NCBI GenBank assembly: GCA_037201625.1
Contig: JBBCGR010000003.1
Location: forward strand, 1,302,001 to 1,366,000
Origin: JAMXLO01 sp037201625
GTDB taxonomy: Bacteria; Pseudomonadota; Alphaproteobacteria; Acetobacterales; Acetobacteraceae
Reading direction: 5' to 3'
DNA length: 64,000 bases
Numbering within the stretch: the first letter of the stretch is position 1; each line of letters begins with the position of its first letter. The notes under the pieces are model-generated. The model ran no database searches, was not told the origin of the DNA, and was given only the letters and a program-made list of their open reading frames with translations. The position numbers were made by a program, and so were the translations under genes. Below, piece after piece: positions 42,745-50,318 of the stretch.

Positions 42745-44011
42745 ACTGCGCGGTCGCCGCGTCGCGATCTGGGGCTATGCCCGCGAAGGCCGCGCCGCGC
42801 TGCGCTTCCTGCGCGAGCGCGATCCCGGGCTGGCGATCACGGTGCTGGACGATGCGCCCACGGCGTCGGATGCCGATGCGCCGCTGATCGGCGGGCGCGA
42901 CGCGATCGCCGCGGCGATCGGCGGTTTCGACGTGGTGGTGAAGTCGCCCGGCATTAGCCTGTACGATCCGCTGGTGGTGCAGGCGAAGGCAGCCGGCGTG
43001 CGGTTCACCTCATTGCTGAACCTGTGGTTCGCCGATGCGCCGGCATGCCGCACGATCTGCGTCACCGGCACCAAGGGCAAGAGCACCACGACCGCGTTGC
43101 TTGCGCATATGTTGCGCGGTGTCGGCTGGCACGCGCTGGCAGCCGGAAACATCGGCATTCCGGTGACCGATCTGCCAAGCACCGGCCTGGACGCGGCGGT
43201 GATCGAGGTGTCGAGCTACCAGGCGGCGGACTTCGCCGGCACATGCGACATCGCGGTGCTGACCTCGCTGTCGCAGGAACATCTCGACTGGCACGGCGGC
43301 GTCGCGGCCTATCGGCGCGACAAGCTGAATCTGCTGCGCCATGCCCGGCTGGCGATCGCCAACGCCGATGCGCGCGACATCGTCCTGGAGGATGGCGGCG
43401 CGCTGGACGGGGTGCTGTGGTTCGATCCCGAGGCGCCGGTCGCGGTGGCCAACCGCTATCTGGCGCGGCCCCACAACCGGTCGAACCTGTCGGCGGCGCT
43501 CACGGTCATCCGCACCCTCGGCCTCGATGCCGCCGCGGCGCTGCGGTCAGCGGAGAATTTCGAGGCGCTGGCCCACCGCCAGCAGGAGATCGGCGAGGTG
43601 GGCGGCGTTCTGTTCGTCGACGACAGCATCTCGACGACGCCCGAATCGGCGATCGCGGCGCTCGATGTGTACCGCGGCCGCGCGCTGACGGTGATCATCG
43701 GCGGACATGACCGCGGGATCGACTACGGCACGCTGGTGGACCGGCTGCGCGCGGCACCTCGCCCGGGCGTGGTGCTGATGGATGCCAGCGGGCGACGGAT
43801 CCACGGCCTGCTCGGCTCCGCCCCGTGCGTAAGGCTGGCGGAGAGCATGCACGAAGCGGTGGTGCAGGCGCGGGCGATGACGCCGCCGGGCGGGGTAGTC
43901 CTGCTGTCGCCGGCGGCGCCCAGCTATGGGCGCTATCGCAGCTTCATCGAGCGCGGCGAGGATTTCGCCCGCTGCGCCGGCGTGGGCGCGCGTCGTGCTC
44001 AGGATCAGTGA
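42731..44011 (+). CDS. murD2: MurD-type ligase, probably UDP-MurNAc-L-Ala:L-glutamate ligase MurD2
   Basis: 426-residue Mur ligase. N-terminal Rossmann domain (GRRVAIWGYAREGRAALRFL), central ATP domain with P-loop ICVTGTKGKSTTTALLAHML, EVSSYQAADFAGTCDIAVLT followed by SLSQEHLDWHGG, and the C-terminal domain with FVDDSISTTPESAIAAL and VIIGGHDRGIDYGTLVDRLR. It shares the MurD layout. Being co-encoded with MurL, it should add L-Glu rather than D-Glu to UDP-MurNAc-L-Ala, as known for MurD2 of Xanthomonas oryzae. Substrate stereochemistry is inferred from context. A separate MurD would be expected in the dcw cluster if both pathways exist. Confidence 0.88.
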   Translation: MRVDELRGRRVAIWGYAREGRAALRFLRERDPGLAITVLDDAPTASDADAPLIGGRDAIAAAIGGFDVVVKSPGISLYDPLVVQAKAAGVRFTSLLNLWFADAPACRTICVTGTKGKSTTTALLAHMLRGVGWHALAAGNIGIPVTDLPSTGLDAAVIEVSSYQAADFAGTCDIAVLTSLSQEHLDWHGGVAAYRRDKLNLLRHARLAIANADARDIVLEDGGALDGVLWFDPEAPVAVANRYLARPHNRSNLSAALTVIRTLGLDAAAALRSAENFEALAHRQQEIGEVGGVLFVDDSISTTPESAIAALDVYRGRALTVIIGGHDRGIDYGTLVDRLRAAPRPGVVLMDASGRRIHGLLGSAPCVRLAESMHEAVVQARAMTPPGGVVLLSPAAPSYGRYRSFIERGEDFARCAGVGARRAQDQ

Positions 44012-44047
44012 ACCGCAAAACGGAATGCACCGTTGCCTCTCGCCGGC

Positions 44048-44128
44048 ATCGTCATTCCCGTGCAGGCGGACACCCAGGGCGGCGCCTCGGACCGATCCCT
44101 GGGACGCCGCTGACGCGGGATGACGATG
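44048..44128. repeat. Dispersed palindromic repeat, family 1, copy 2
   Basis: An imperfect long palindrome. The outer arms CATCGTCATTCCCG and CGGGATGACGATG pair with one bulge, and the inner arms CCCAGGG and CCCTGGG pair. The core is the reverse complement of the element at 16912-16969. It occupies about half of the 165-nt spacer between murD2 and the MetE-like gene. Confidence 0.8.
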
Positions 44129-44176
44129 ATGAATGGCGCGGTTCGCTCCAGACCCACGCTCCTTCGATGCTCGGTC

Positions 44177-45343
44177 CTAGAACAGCCGCTGCGTCGCGAT
44201 GCGCGCGCCTTCCGCCATGGTTGCGAGCTTCGCCCACACCACATCATCGGCCACTCGGCCGCGGCCGGCTGACGTATCGAATCCGCAATCGGTTCCTGCC
44301 AGCACGCGCCGCGGATCGCCGACGGCGCGCGCGACCAGTTCGATGCGGTCCGCCACCACCTCGGGATGCTCCACGAAGTTGGTCAGCGGGTCGATCACGC
44401 CCGCAACGATCACCTGGCCATCGTCCAGCGGCATGTCCTTCAGGCAGCGGTACTCGTGCGCGTGGCGCGGATTGGCGAAGGGCAGCACGAACCCGCCGAC
44501 CTTCGCCTGCTGGATCGTCGGCAGCACCTCGGGCAGGGCAACGTCGCAATCGTGCGGGCCCTCATAGTTGCCCCAGCAGGCGTGCAGCCGCACGCGGTCC
44601 TTCGGCACGTTGGCGAGCGCATCGTTGATCGTCGCCACGACGCGTTCGACGAAGCCCACGAACTCGCCGAGTGGACGGTCCTGCCAGGTGATGTGGCGCT
44701 CCATCGCGAGATCGGGCGCGTCGATCTGCAGCACGAATCCGTTCGCGACGATGGTCTCGTACTCCACCTGCAGTGCCCGGCCGACGGCGGCGAGATAGGC
44801 ATCATCGGTATCGTACCACCGGTTGCGCATCGCGGCCGCGATGATTCCGGGCGACGGCGCGGTCATGAACGCTTCGGCCACCGGGGCGGGGGCGGCGTCC
44901 AGGGCGGCGCGGAAGTCGGCACATTCCGCCTCGATCGGTGCGCGGTCCAGGTAGCCGACCTCGCCGATCGCCTCGGGCACGCCGCCGAGATTGCTGATCG
45001 ACTCGTTGACCGAGTCGTGCGCCGCCTTCCAGGCCATGAACGCGGGATACTGCGTGACGTCGGCGAACACCTTGCGGGTCCAGCCGCCGCCGAAGCCGCT
45101 CATGCGGTGACGCACATAGAGGAAGAACGCCTCGCGCTGCTGCTCGCCGTTGTTGGGGATGTCGACGCCGGCGGCGATCTGGCGCGCCACCGAGTCGTTG
45201 ACCGCTGCCTTGCCGACGCGATCGAGTTCGCCAGCATCGATCGGCTCGCCGCGCGCACGCTTGATGTACAGCGAGGTCAGCGCCGCCGGTCGCGGCAGGC
45301 TTCCGGTATGCGTGGTCAGTATGCGGTCCTGGCTCTGTTGCAT
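44177..45343 (-). CDS. Cobalamin-independent methionine synthase-like protein (MetE C-terminal family)
   Basis: 388 residues, the size of the catalytic half of MetE only (MetE is about 750). A TIM barrel with the zinc-site motif HACWGNYEGPH and the later Cys in LAGTDCGFDTS, the likely ligands for the thiolate-binding zinc. TTHTGSLPRP at the N-terminus, with FADVTQYPAFMAWKAAH and EVGYLDRAPI further on, is typical of MetE-like short proteins in alphaproteobacteria, some of which act on other methyl donors or on alkyl thiols. The methyl donor is unknown. It is convergent with murD2. Confidence 0.87.
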   Translation of the reverse strand: MQQSQDRILTTHTGSLPRPAALTSLYIKRARGEPIDAGELDRVGKAAVNDSVARQIAAGVDIPNNGEQQREAFFLYVRHRMSGFGGGWTRKVFADVTQYPAFMAWKAAHDSVNESISNLGGVPEAIGEVGYLDRAPIEAECADFRAALDAAPAPVAEAFMTAPSPGIIAAAMRNRWYDTDDAYLAAVGRALQVEYETIVANGFVLQIDAPDLAMERHITWQDRPLGEFVGFVERVVATINDALANVPKDRVRLHACWGNYEGPHDCDVALPEVLPTIQQAKVGGFVLPFANPRHAHEYRCLKDMPLDDGQVIVAGVIDPLTNFVEHPEVVADRIELVARAVGDPRRVLAGTDCGFDTSAGRGRVADDVVWAKLATMAEGARIATQRLF

Positions 45344-45457
45344 CGTCTCTCTCCCCCGATTTGATCAATGCTCGATTCTATGCGGCGGATTGTCAAATCG
45401 TGAAGGAGGATACACTATTTAACACCGACACCGTCTGTCCCATGACAATCATACTGC

Positions 45458-46567
45458 ATGATTGCGAATGTAACCTTCCTGCGCGCGGCCGGCCGCGAGC
45501 TGCGCATCCTCGGTCGCGCCTTGTGCGATCGGCGGTCCTGCCTGCTGTCCAAGCTGGTACTGCTGCTTGGAATCGCATATCTGTTCGTGCCGATCGACCT
45601 GATCCCGGATCGGCTGCCCCTCATCGGCCATCTCGACGAGCTCAGTTTCGTTGCGTTCGCATTCGCCGGTTCGCGGCGCCTCGTTCCGCCGGAGTTCATC
45701 GCACTGTCGGCCGACGAGAGTCTGGCGTCCGGGGATTCCTGGGAGAGCGTGCGCTTCTTCGTGCGGATCCTGCGCGCCGACCTCGCCAATTTCTTCCTGC
45801 TGCAATACCGCGACGTCGACGGCTTCCTGATCACCGGCAAGAACTCAGGAACCCACTGGCTCAAGTTCATGCTGAGCTGCGCGCTCGCCGAGCAGTTTGG
45901 TGTCGCGCCGCCGCGTCGTTCGAGCGGACAGGAGGCTGACAGCATCATCGGCCATCCGCGATCGATGCAGAACCTGCCGGTTCCGCGGATCGCCAGTTCG
46001 CACACGATCCCCTCGATCGCTTTCGCCTGGCGCTTTGTGAACCGGTTGTGCCCGCACCCGCCGGTGGTCGTGCTGGTACGCGACATCGAGGCGGCGATGC
46101 GCTCGAACTATGTGAAGTGGCGCAGCCACTACGGTGCCTCGGCGACGGACTATGTCCGAGGTGATCCGAGCGGGCGGCGCTATGTGGCGGACGTCTGGTG
46201 GTACATGCACTTCTTCAACCGCTGGGGTGATGTGCTGCGGGCGCAGCCCGAGAACGTGCTCCTGGTGCACTATGAGGACCTTCAGGCGGCGCCGGCGATC
46301 TGGCTGCGGCGGATCGCCGCGCATTACGGGATCGAACTGAGCAGCCAGGCGATCGCGGCGGCGATGCGCTATGTCGAACGCGATGCGATCCGCATCCGGC
46401 TAGATCCGCACGATACGGAAATCGTCGTGCCGAGTGAGGAAGTGCGGCGGTCGACGCAGTTCGCACCGGAAGATGCGGCGCTCATCGGCCTGGCGATCCG
46501 CCGCCACCTGCGGTGCGACCTGGGTTACGGCTATCCGGCCATGGCCTGCTCGAACACGCCGGTGTAG
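45458..46567 (+). CDS. DUF1232-sulfotransferase fusion protein
   Basis: 369 residues. Residues about 25-90 form a DUF1232/YkvA-type membrane segment (LLSKLVLLLGIAYLFVPIDL, then IPDRLPLIGHLDELSFVAFA). Residues about 120-365 carry a sulfotransferase-like fold: the PAPS 5'-loop is FLITGKNSGTHWLKFMLSCA, the 3'-phosphate region VVLVRDIEAAMRSNYVKWRS, and YEDLQAAPAIWLRRIAAHYG follows. A membrane-anchored sulfotransferase is the simplest reading; the combination is unusual. The ATG at 45458 has no obvious ribosome-binding site. The last 37 nt overlap the convergent desulfhydrase gene. Acceptor unknown. Confidence 0.75.
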   Translation: MIANVTFLRAAGRELRILGRALCDRRSCLLSKLVLLLGIAYLFVPIDLIPDRLPLIGHLDELSFVAFAFAGSRRLVPPEFIALSADESLASGDSWESVRFFVRILRADLANFFLLQYRDVDGFLITGKNSGTHWLKFMLSCALAEQFGVAPPRRSSGQEADSIIGHPRSMQNLPVPRIASSHTIPSIAFAWRFVNRLCPHPPVVVLVRDIEAAMRSNYVKWRSHYGASATDYVRGDPSGRRYVADVWWYMHFFNRWGDVLRAQPENVLLVHYEDLQAAPAIWLRRIAAHYGIELSSQAIAAAMRYVERDAIRIRLDPHDTEIVVPSEEVRRSTQFAPEDAALIGLAIRRHLRCDLGYGYPAMACSNTPV

Positions 46568-47541
46568 CCGAACAGGCCGACCGCGCCGCCGGTGTGCAGG
46601 AACACCACCGTCTCGCCCTTGCGGAACTCGCCCTTGCGGATCAGGTCGATCAGGCCTGCCATTGCCTTGCCGGAATAGACTGGATCGAGCAGCACGCCCT
46701 CGAGCCGCGCCAGCATCAGCACCGCCTCGGTCATGCCGGGTGTCGGCTGGCCGTAGCCGGGACCGACATAGTCGCAGTTCGCCACCACCGCCGAGCGCTG
46801 GATGCCGCCGCGCATCCCGACATAGTCGGCGGTCTCTTCGGCCAGGCGGTGGACGTTGGCCTCCTGGCGGTCCTTCGGCGCGCGCACGCCGATGCCGAGG
46901 ACCGGCACGCCGGCGTTGCAGCCTTCGAGTCCGACCACCAGCCCGGCATGCGTGCCGGCGCTGCCGGTGGCGGTGACGATGCGGTCGATGCGCAGGCCCA
47001 TCTCATCGGCCTGCTGCATCAGTTCCTGCGCGCAGGAGACGTAGCCCAGGGCGCCCACCCGGTTGGAGCCGCCGCCCGGGATCACGTACACCGCCTCTCC
47101 CGCAGCCCGCAGCGCCTCCCCCTTGGCCTCGGCCTCCGCGTTCATGTCGGTGCCGCCGGGGCGGTACTCGATCGTCGCGTCGAACAGCCGGTCCAGCAGC
47201 ACGTTGCCGCTGTTGAGGTAGTCGCGGTCGTTGGTGTCGATGCGGTGCTCCAGCAGCGCAGTGCAGGTCATGCCGAAGCGGCGTGCCACGGCGGCGGTCT
47301 GGCGCACATGGTTGGACTGCACCGCCCCCTGCGTGACGATGTGGGTGGCACCTTGCGCCTGGGCCTCGCCCACCAGCCACTCCAGCTTGCGCACCTTGTT
47401 GCCGCCGGACGCGACCACGGTGCAGTCGTCGCGCTTCATCCAGATCTCGGGACCACCGAGATGGCGGGTCAGGTTGCTGAGCTTCTCCAGCGGAGTGGGG
47501 GTGGGGAACAGCCGGACGCGCGGGAAGCGGGCAAGATGCAT
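46531..47541 (-). CDS. D-cysteine desulfhydrase / ACC deaminase-family enzyme
   Basis: 336-residue fold-type II PLP enzyme. ARFPRVRLFPTPTPLEKLSN at the start, WMKRDDCTVVASGGNKVRKL with the Schiff-base Lys in GGNKVRK, GAVQSNHVRQTAAVARRFG, GGSNRVGALGYVSCAQEL and VTATGSAGTHAGLVVGL are family signatures. Members deaminate D-cysteine or 1-aminocyclopropane-1-carboxylate; the choice cannot be made here. D-Cys detoxification is the usual bacterial role. The ATG at 47541 follows CTAGGAGATTTC. It is convergent with the sulfotransferase fusion (37-nt overlap). Confidence 0.92.
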   Translation of the reverse strand: MHLARFPRVRLFPTPTPLEKLSNLTRHLGGPEIWMKRDDCTVVASGGNKVRKLEWLVGEAQAQGATHIVTQGAVQSNHVRQTAAVARRFGMTCTALLEHRIDTNDRDYLNSGNVLLDRLFDATIEYRPGGTDMNAEAEAKGEALRAAGEAVYVIPGGGSNRVGALGYVSCAQELMQQADEMGLRIDRIVTATGSAGTHAGLVVGLEGCNAGVPVLGIGVRAPKDRQEANVHRLAEETADYVGMRGGIQRSAVVANCDYVGPGYGQPTPGMTEAVLMLARLEGVLLDPVYSGKAMAGLIDLIRKGEFRKGETVVFLHTGGAVGLFGYTGVFEQAMAG

Positions 47542-47684
47542 GAAATCTCCTAGAAACGGCGCATGGAGGCTGTAATGTCTCGCATCCCGCGGTGTCGGAC
47601 AATGCAGCGGCGGCGAGGCGTCACCAGGGTGACAAATCACGCCGATGCCCCAGATCGGGGCTTACCGTGGTCGTGGAGAGGGTG

Positions 47685-48596
47685 ATGCACATCGTGCGAC
47701 GTCGTGGCTGGGAACTGCCGGAAAGCCTGGTGACGCCGGAGGCACTGGTGCTCGGCCGTCGTGCCGCACTGGCCGGAGCGGGGGCGGTGGCGCTTGCCCA
47801 GCCGGCGCGTGCGGACGTGGAGCGCAACGCCAAATACGTTGCCGGCCGCGATCTGACGGACGAGAAATACGCGACCACCTACAACAACTACTACGAGTTC
47901 AGCGACGGCAAGAACCTGTGGCAGGCGGCGCAGGTGCTGAAGCCGCGGCCCTGGACGATCAGCCTCGAGGGCATGCTCAAGCAGCCGCGCACGATCGGCA
48001 TCGACGACCTGCTGAAACAGGTTCAGCTCGAGGAGCGCATCTATCGCCATCGCTGCGTCGAGGCCTGGGCGATGACGGTGCCCTGGACCGGTTTTCCGCT
48101 CAGTGAGTTGCTGCGGATCTGCGAACCGCTGGGCTCGGCGAAATACATCGTGTTCCAGACGGCCGAGGACCCGAAGATGCCGGGCCTGCAATCGCCGTTC
48201 TATCCGTGGCCGTATATCGAGGGGCTCGCGCTCGACGAAGCGGCCAACGATCTGGCGTTCGTCTCAACGGGGCTGTACGGCAAGCCGCTGCCGGCGCAGA
48301 ATGGCGGGCCGCTGCGGCTGACCGTACCGTGGAAATACGGCTTCAAGTCCGCCAAGGCGCTGGGCAAGATCAGCTTCACCGACAAGCAGCCAATCAACTT
48401 CTGGCAGGCGATCCAGCCGTCCGAATACGGCTTCTGGGCGAACGTGAACCCTGCCGTGCCGCATCCGCGCTGGAGCCAGGCGCGCGAACGGCTGCTCGGC
48501 AGCAACGAGATGGTACCCACGCAGATCTACAACGGATATGGCGATTTCGTTGCGTCGCTTTACAGCGACCGCAAAAATGAGAAACTGTTCATGTGA
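47685..48596 (+). CDS. msrP: Protein-methionine-sulfoxide reductase catalytic subunit MsrP (YedY)
   Basis: 303 residues. A twin-arginine signal (LGRRAALAGAGAVALAQPA, cut near ARA) sends this molybdopterin enzyme folded to the periplasm, where it repairs oxidised methionines of envelope proteins. Signatures: YNNYYEFSDGKNLW, YRHRCVEAWAMTVPWTGFPL with Mo-ligand Cys124, PGLQSPFYPWPYIEGLALDE, GGPLRLTVPWKYGFKSAKAL and EYGFWANVNPAVPHPRWSQA. The ATG at 47685 follows GGAGAGGGTG. Its stop overlaps the following membrane-protein gene by 4 nt. The usual haem partner MsrQ is absent from the neighbourhood. Confidence 0.95.
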   Translation: MHIVRRRGWELPESLVTPEALVLGRRAALAGAGAVALAQPARADVERNAKYVAGRDLTDEKYATTYNNYYEFSDGKNLWQAAQVLKPRPWTISLEGMLKQPRTIGIDDLLKQVQLEERIYRHRCVEAWAMTVPWTGFPLSELLRICEPLGSAKYIVFQTAEDPKMPGLQSPFYPWPYIEGLALDEAANDLAFVSTGLYGKPLPAQNGGPLRLTVPWKYGFKSAKALGKISFTDKQPINFWQAIQPSEYGFWANVNPAVPHPRWSQARERLLGSNEMVPTQIYNGYGDFVASLYSDRKNEKLFM

Positions 48597-48901
48597 TCGC
48601 CCAACGCATCTTCGCTGTCCTGGCCGCCATGCTTCTGGTCGGCGCCGTCGCCATCGCGATACTCGGTCCACCCGCCGTGCCGCTGGGCCAGGTCGTGCTG
48701 ATGGTCGACCACGACCTGATGGACGCAACCCGCCGCTTCGTCGGCTCGCATCTGACGATGTGGCTGTGGGATGGCCTGGTCGTGCCGGTGATGATGCGCC
48801 CGGCCTGGATGGTGCCCGCGGCATTGGGGCTGCTCTGCGGTGGCGTCTCCCTGTCGCTGTCGACGCGCAAGTCCGCGCAGCGCTCCCACCGCAGGAGCTA
48901 G
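48593..48901 (+). CDS. Small two-helix membrane protein in the msrQ position
   Basis: 102 residues, GTG start overlapping the msrP stop (GTGA). Two hydrophobic segments (IFAVLAAMLLVGAVAIAILG near 5-25; VPAALGLLCGGVSLSLS near 73-90) flank an intervening region with MVDHDLMDATRRFVGSH and MWLWDGLVVPVMMRPAWM. It has none of the haem-binding histidine helices of MsrQ and is about half its length. The coupling to msrP suggests a dedicated role, possibly as an anchor or electron-transfer helper, but nothing in the sequence proves this. Confidence 0.7.
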   Translation: MIAQRIFAVLAAMLLVGAVAIAILGPPAVPLGQVVLMVDHDLMDATRRFVGSHLTMWLWDGLVVPVMMRPAWMVPAALGLLCGGVSLSLSTRKSAQRSHRRS

Positions 48902-48903
48902 CC

Positions 48904-49611
48904 ATGCACCGGCCTGTCTGCGGCTTGCTCCTGGCACTCATGCTTGGCGTTGGCGCCTGCACGCCGCCGCCGTCGCCCTTCGTCACCGTGGCGACGCAGC
49001 CGGCCAATGTCGGCGACGCGAAAATCTCGGCGCTCGCCTACCACGAATCTGGCGACTACGCGCGCGACCTGGCCATCGTGGCCGACCAGGCGGGGGCCTG
49101 GATCGCCATCCGGGCGCCGGCCGTGGCCAGGCCGGCGCTGGTGCTCGACGTCGACGAGACCTCGCTGTCGAACTGGGAGGTGCTGCGGCGGGACGATTTC
49201 GGCCGTCCGGTGGCGGGGCCCTGCGTGCCGGCGCTCGATGCGCCGTGCGGCTGGGCCGCGTGGGACCTGCTGGGGCGCGACCCGGTGATCGAGCCGACGC
49301 TGCGCGTGTTCCAGCTTGCGCGGTCGCTGAACGTGACGGTGTTCTTCATCACCGGCCGGCCAGAGAGCCAGCGCGCCGCGACCGAGCGCAACCTGGTCGC
49401 CGCCGGCTATGGCGGGTTCGCGCGGCTGTACCTGGTGCCGGACGGCAGGCGCTTCGCCTCCGCCGCCGACTTCAAGGCGCCGGTGCGCGCCGAGATCGAG
49501 CAGCAGGGCTACACCATCATTGCCAACATGGGCGACCAGCCGTCGGACCTGCTGGGCGGCCACGCCGAGAAACTGTTCCTGCTGCCCGACCCGTTCTACC
49601 GCGTCCCATAG
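48904..49611 (+). CDS. HAD-superfamily acid phosphatase lipoprotein (class B/P4-like)
   Basis: 235 residues. The N-terminus LLALMLGVGACTPPP is a lipobox, so the protein should be anchored in the envelope facing the periplasm. HAD motif I is LVLDVDETSLSNWEV with the two catalytic Asp; motif II is FFITGRPESQRAATERNLVA; the C-terminal IIANMGDQPSDLLGG holds the acidic motif. This layout is that of the e(P4)/class B acid phosphatases, which release phosphate from nucleotides outside the membrane. ATG 48904 follows the preceding gene by 2 nt. The stop TAG is also the first three bases of the repeat array. Confidence 0.85.
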   Translation: MHRPVCGLLLALMLGVGACTPPPSPFVTVATQPANVGDAKISALAYHESGDYARDLAIVADQAGAWIAIRAPAVARPALVLDVDETSLSNWEVLRRDDFGRPVAGPCVPALDAPCGWAAWDLLGRDPVIEPTLRVFQLARSLNVTVFFITGRPESQRAATERNLVAAGYGGFARLYLVPDGRRFASAADFKAPVRAEIEQQGYTIIANMGDQPSDLLGGHAEKLFLLPDPFYRVP

Positions 49612-49857
49612 AGCGTGATCCGCGCAGGCGGAATCGCCGGAGCGGTGAATCACTCTCTCGGACAACGCGCGTGATCCGCGCAGGCGGAATCGCCGGAGCG
49701 GTGAATCACTCTCTCGGACAACGCGCGTGATCCGCGCAGGCGGAATCGCTGGAGCGGTGAATCACTCTCTCGGACAACGCGCGTGATCCGCGCAGGCGGA
49801 ATCGCCGGAGCGGTGAAGCACACGCTCTGATAACGGGCCGGAGCGGGTTCCGTGTGC
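49609..49857. repeat. Tandem array of a 56-bp element (TAGAGCGTG family)
   Basis: GCGTGATCCGCGCAGGCGGA begins at 49613, 49669, 49725 and 49781, an exact 56-bp period. The unit carries GGAGCGGTGAATCACTCTCT near its middle and ends CGGACAAC. Copies 1-3 are almost identical; the fourth diverges after about 45 bp into GATAACGGGCCGGAGCGGGT and a TTCCGTGTGCC end. There is no spacer, so it is not a CRISPR. A single relative lies at 60823-60925. No coding signal in this spacer (49612-49886). Confidence 0.95.
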
Positions 49858-49886
49858 CAACTCCTATCGGCAGATGCCGCGGAGCG

Positions 49887-50318
49887 CTACGCCACCAGCC
49901 TGCGGGCGATCGCGATGACGCGGTGCGCCTCGCTCCACAGGTCGTAATCGTCCAGCGCGTCGAGCGGCGCCCAGGCCGCCTCGGTCACGTCGGTGGCGGC
50001 CACCGGCTCGCCCGACACCCAGCGCGTGGCGAAGTCGATGATCGTATAGTGGAAGCGGATGCGGCCGGTCTCGTCGCGGCGGATGTTGTCGACCGTGGCG
50101 GCGAAGTACAGGTCGCCTACTTCGAGCCCGGTCTCCTCCAGCAACTCGCGCCGCGCCGCGTCTTCGGTGGTCTCGCCCACTTCCTGCGCGCCGCCCGGCA
50201 GTGTCCAGGCGCCGACATTGGGCGGCTTGCCGCGACGCACCAGCAGCACGCTGTCGCCTTTGATCACAACGATCCCGATGCCGACGATGGGCCGCGCGGG
50301 ATACTCGCGGTCGCTCAT
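49887..50318 (-). CDS. Nudix hydrolase
   Basis: 143 residues. The Nudix box reads GGAQEVGETTEDAARRELLE followed by ETGL, matching GX5EX7REUXEEXGU. It hydrolyses a nucleoside diphosphate linked to X; substrate not predictable. Small single-domain form of the MutT/ADP-ribose pyrophosphatase type. The start at 50318 overlaps the DUF4340 stop by 4 nt, making it the last gene of the ABC-type operon. Its presence there is unexplained. Confidence 0.92.
   Translation of the reverse strand: MSDREYPARPIVGIGIVVIKGDSVLLVRRGKPPNVGAWTLPGGAQEVGETTEDAARRELLEETGLEVGDLYFAATVDNIRRDETGRIRFHYTIIDFATRWVSGEPVAATDVTEAAWAPLDALDDYDLWSEAHRVIAIARRLVA

Noticed and set aside
48593..48901. MsrQ haem subunit
   Set aside because: Half the expected length, two helices instead of six, and no haem-ligand histidine pattern.
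49609..49857. Possible CRISPR array
   Set aside because: The 56-bp units are contiguous without unique spacers and no cas gene is present.
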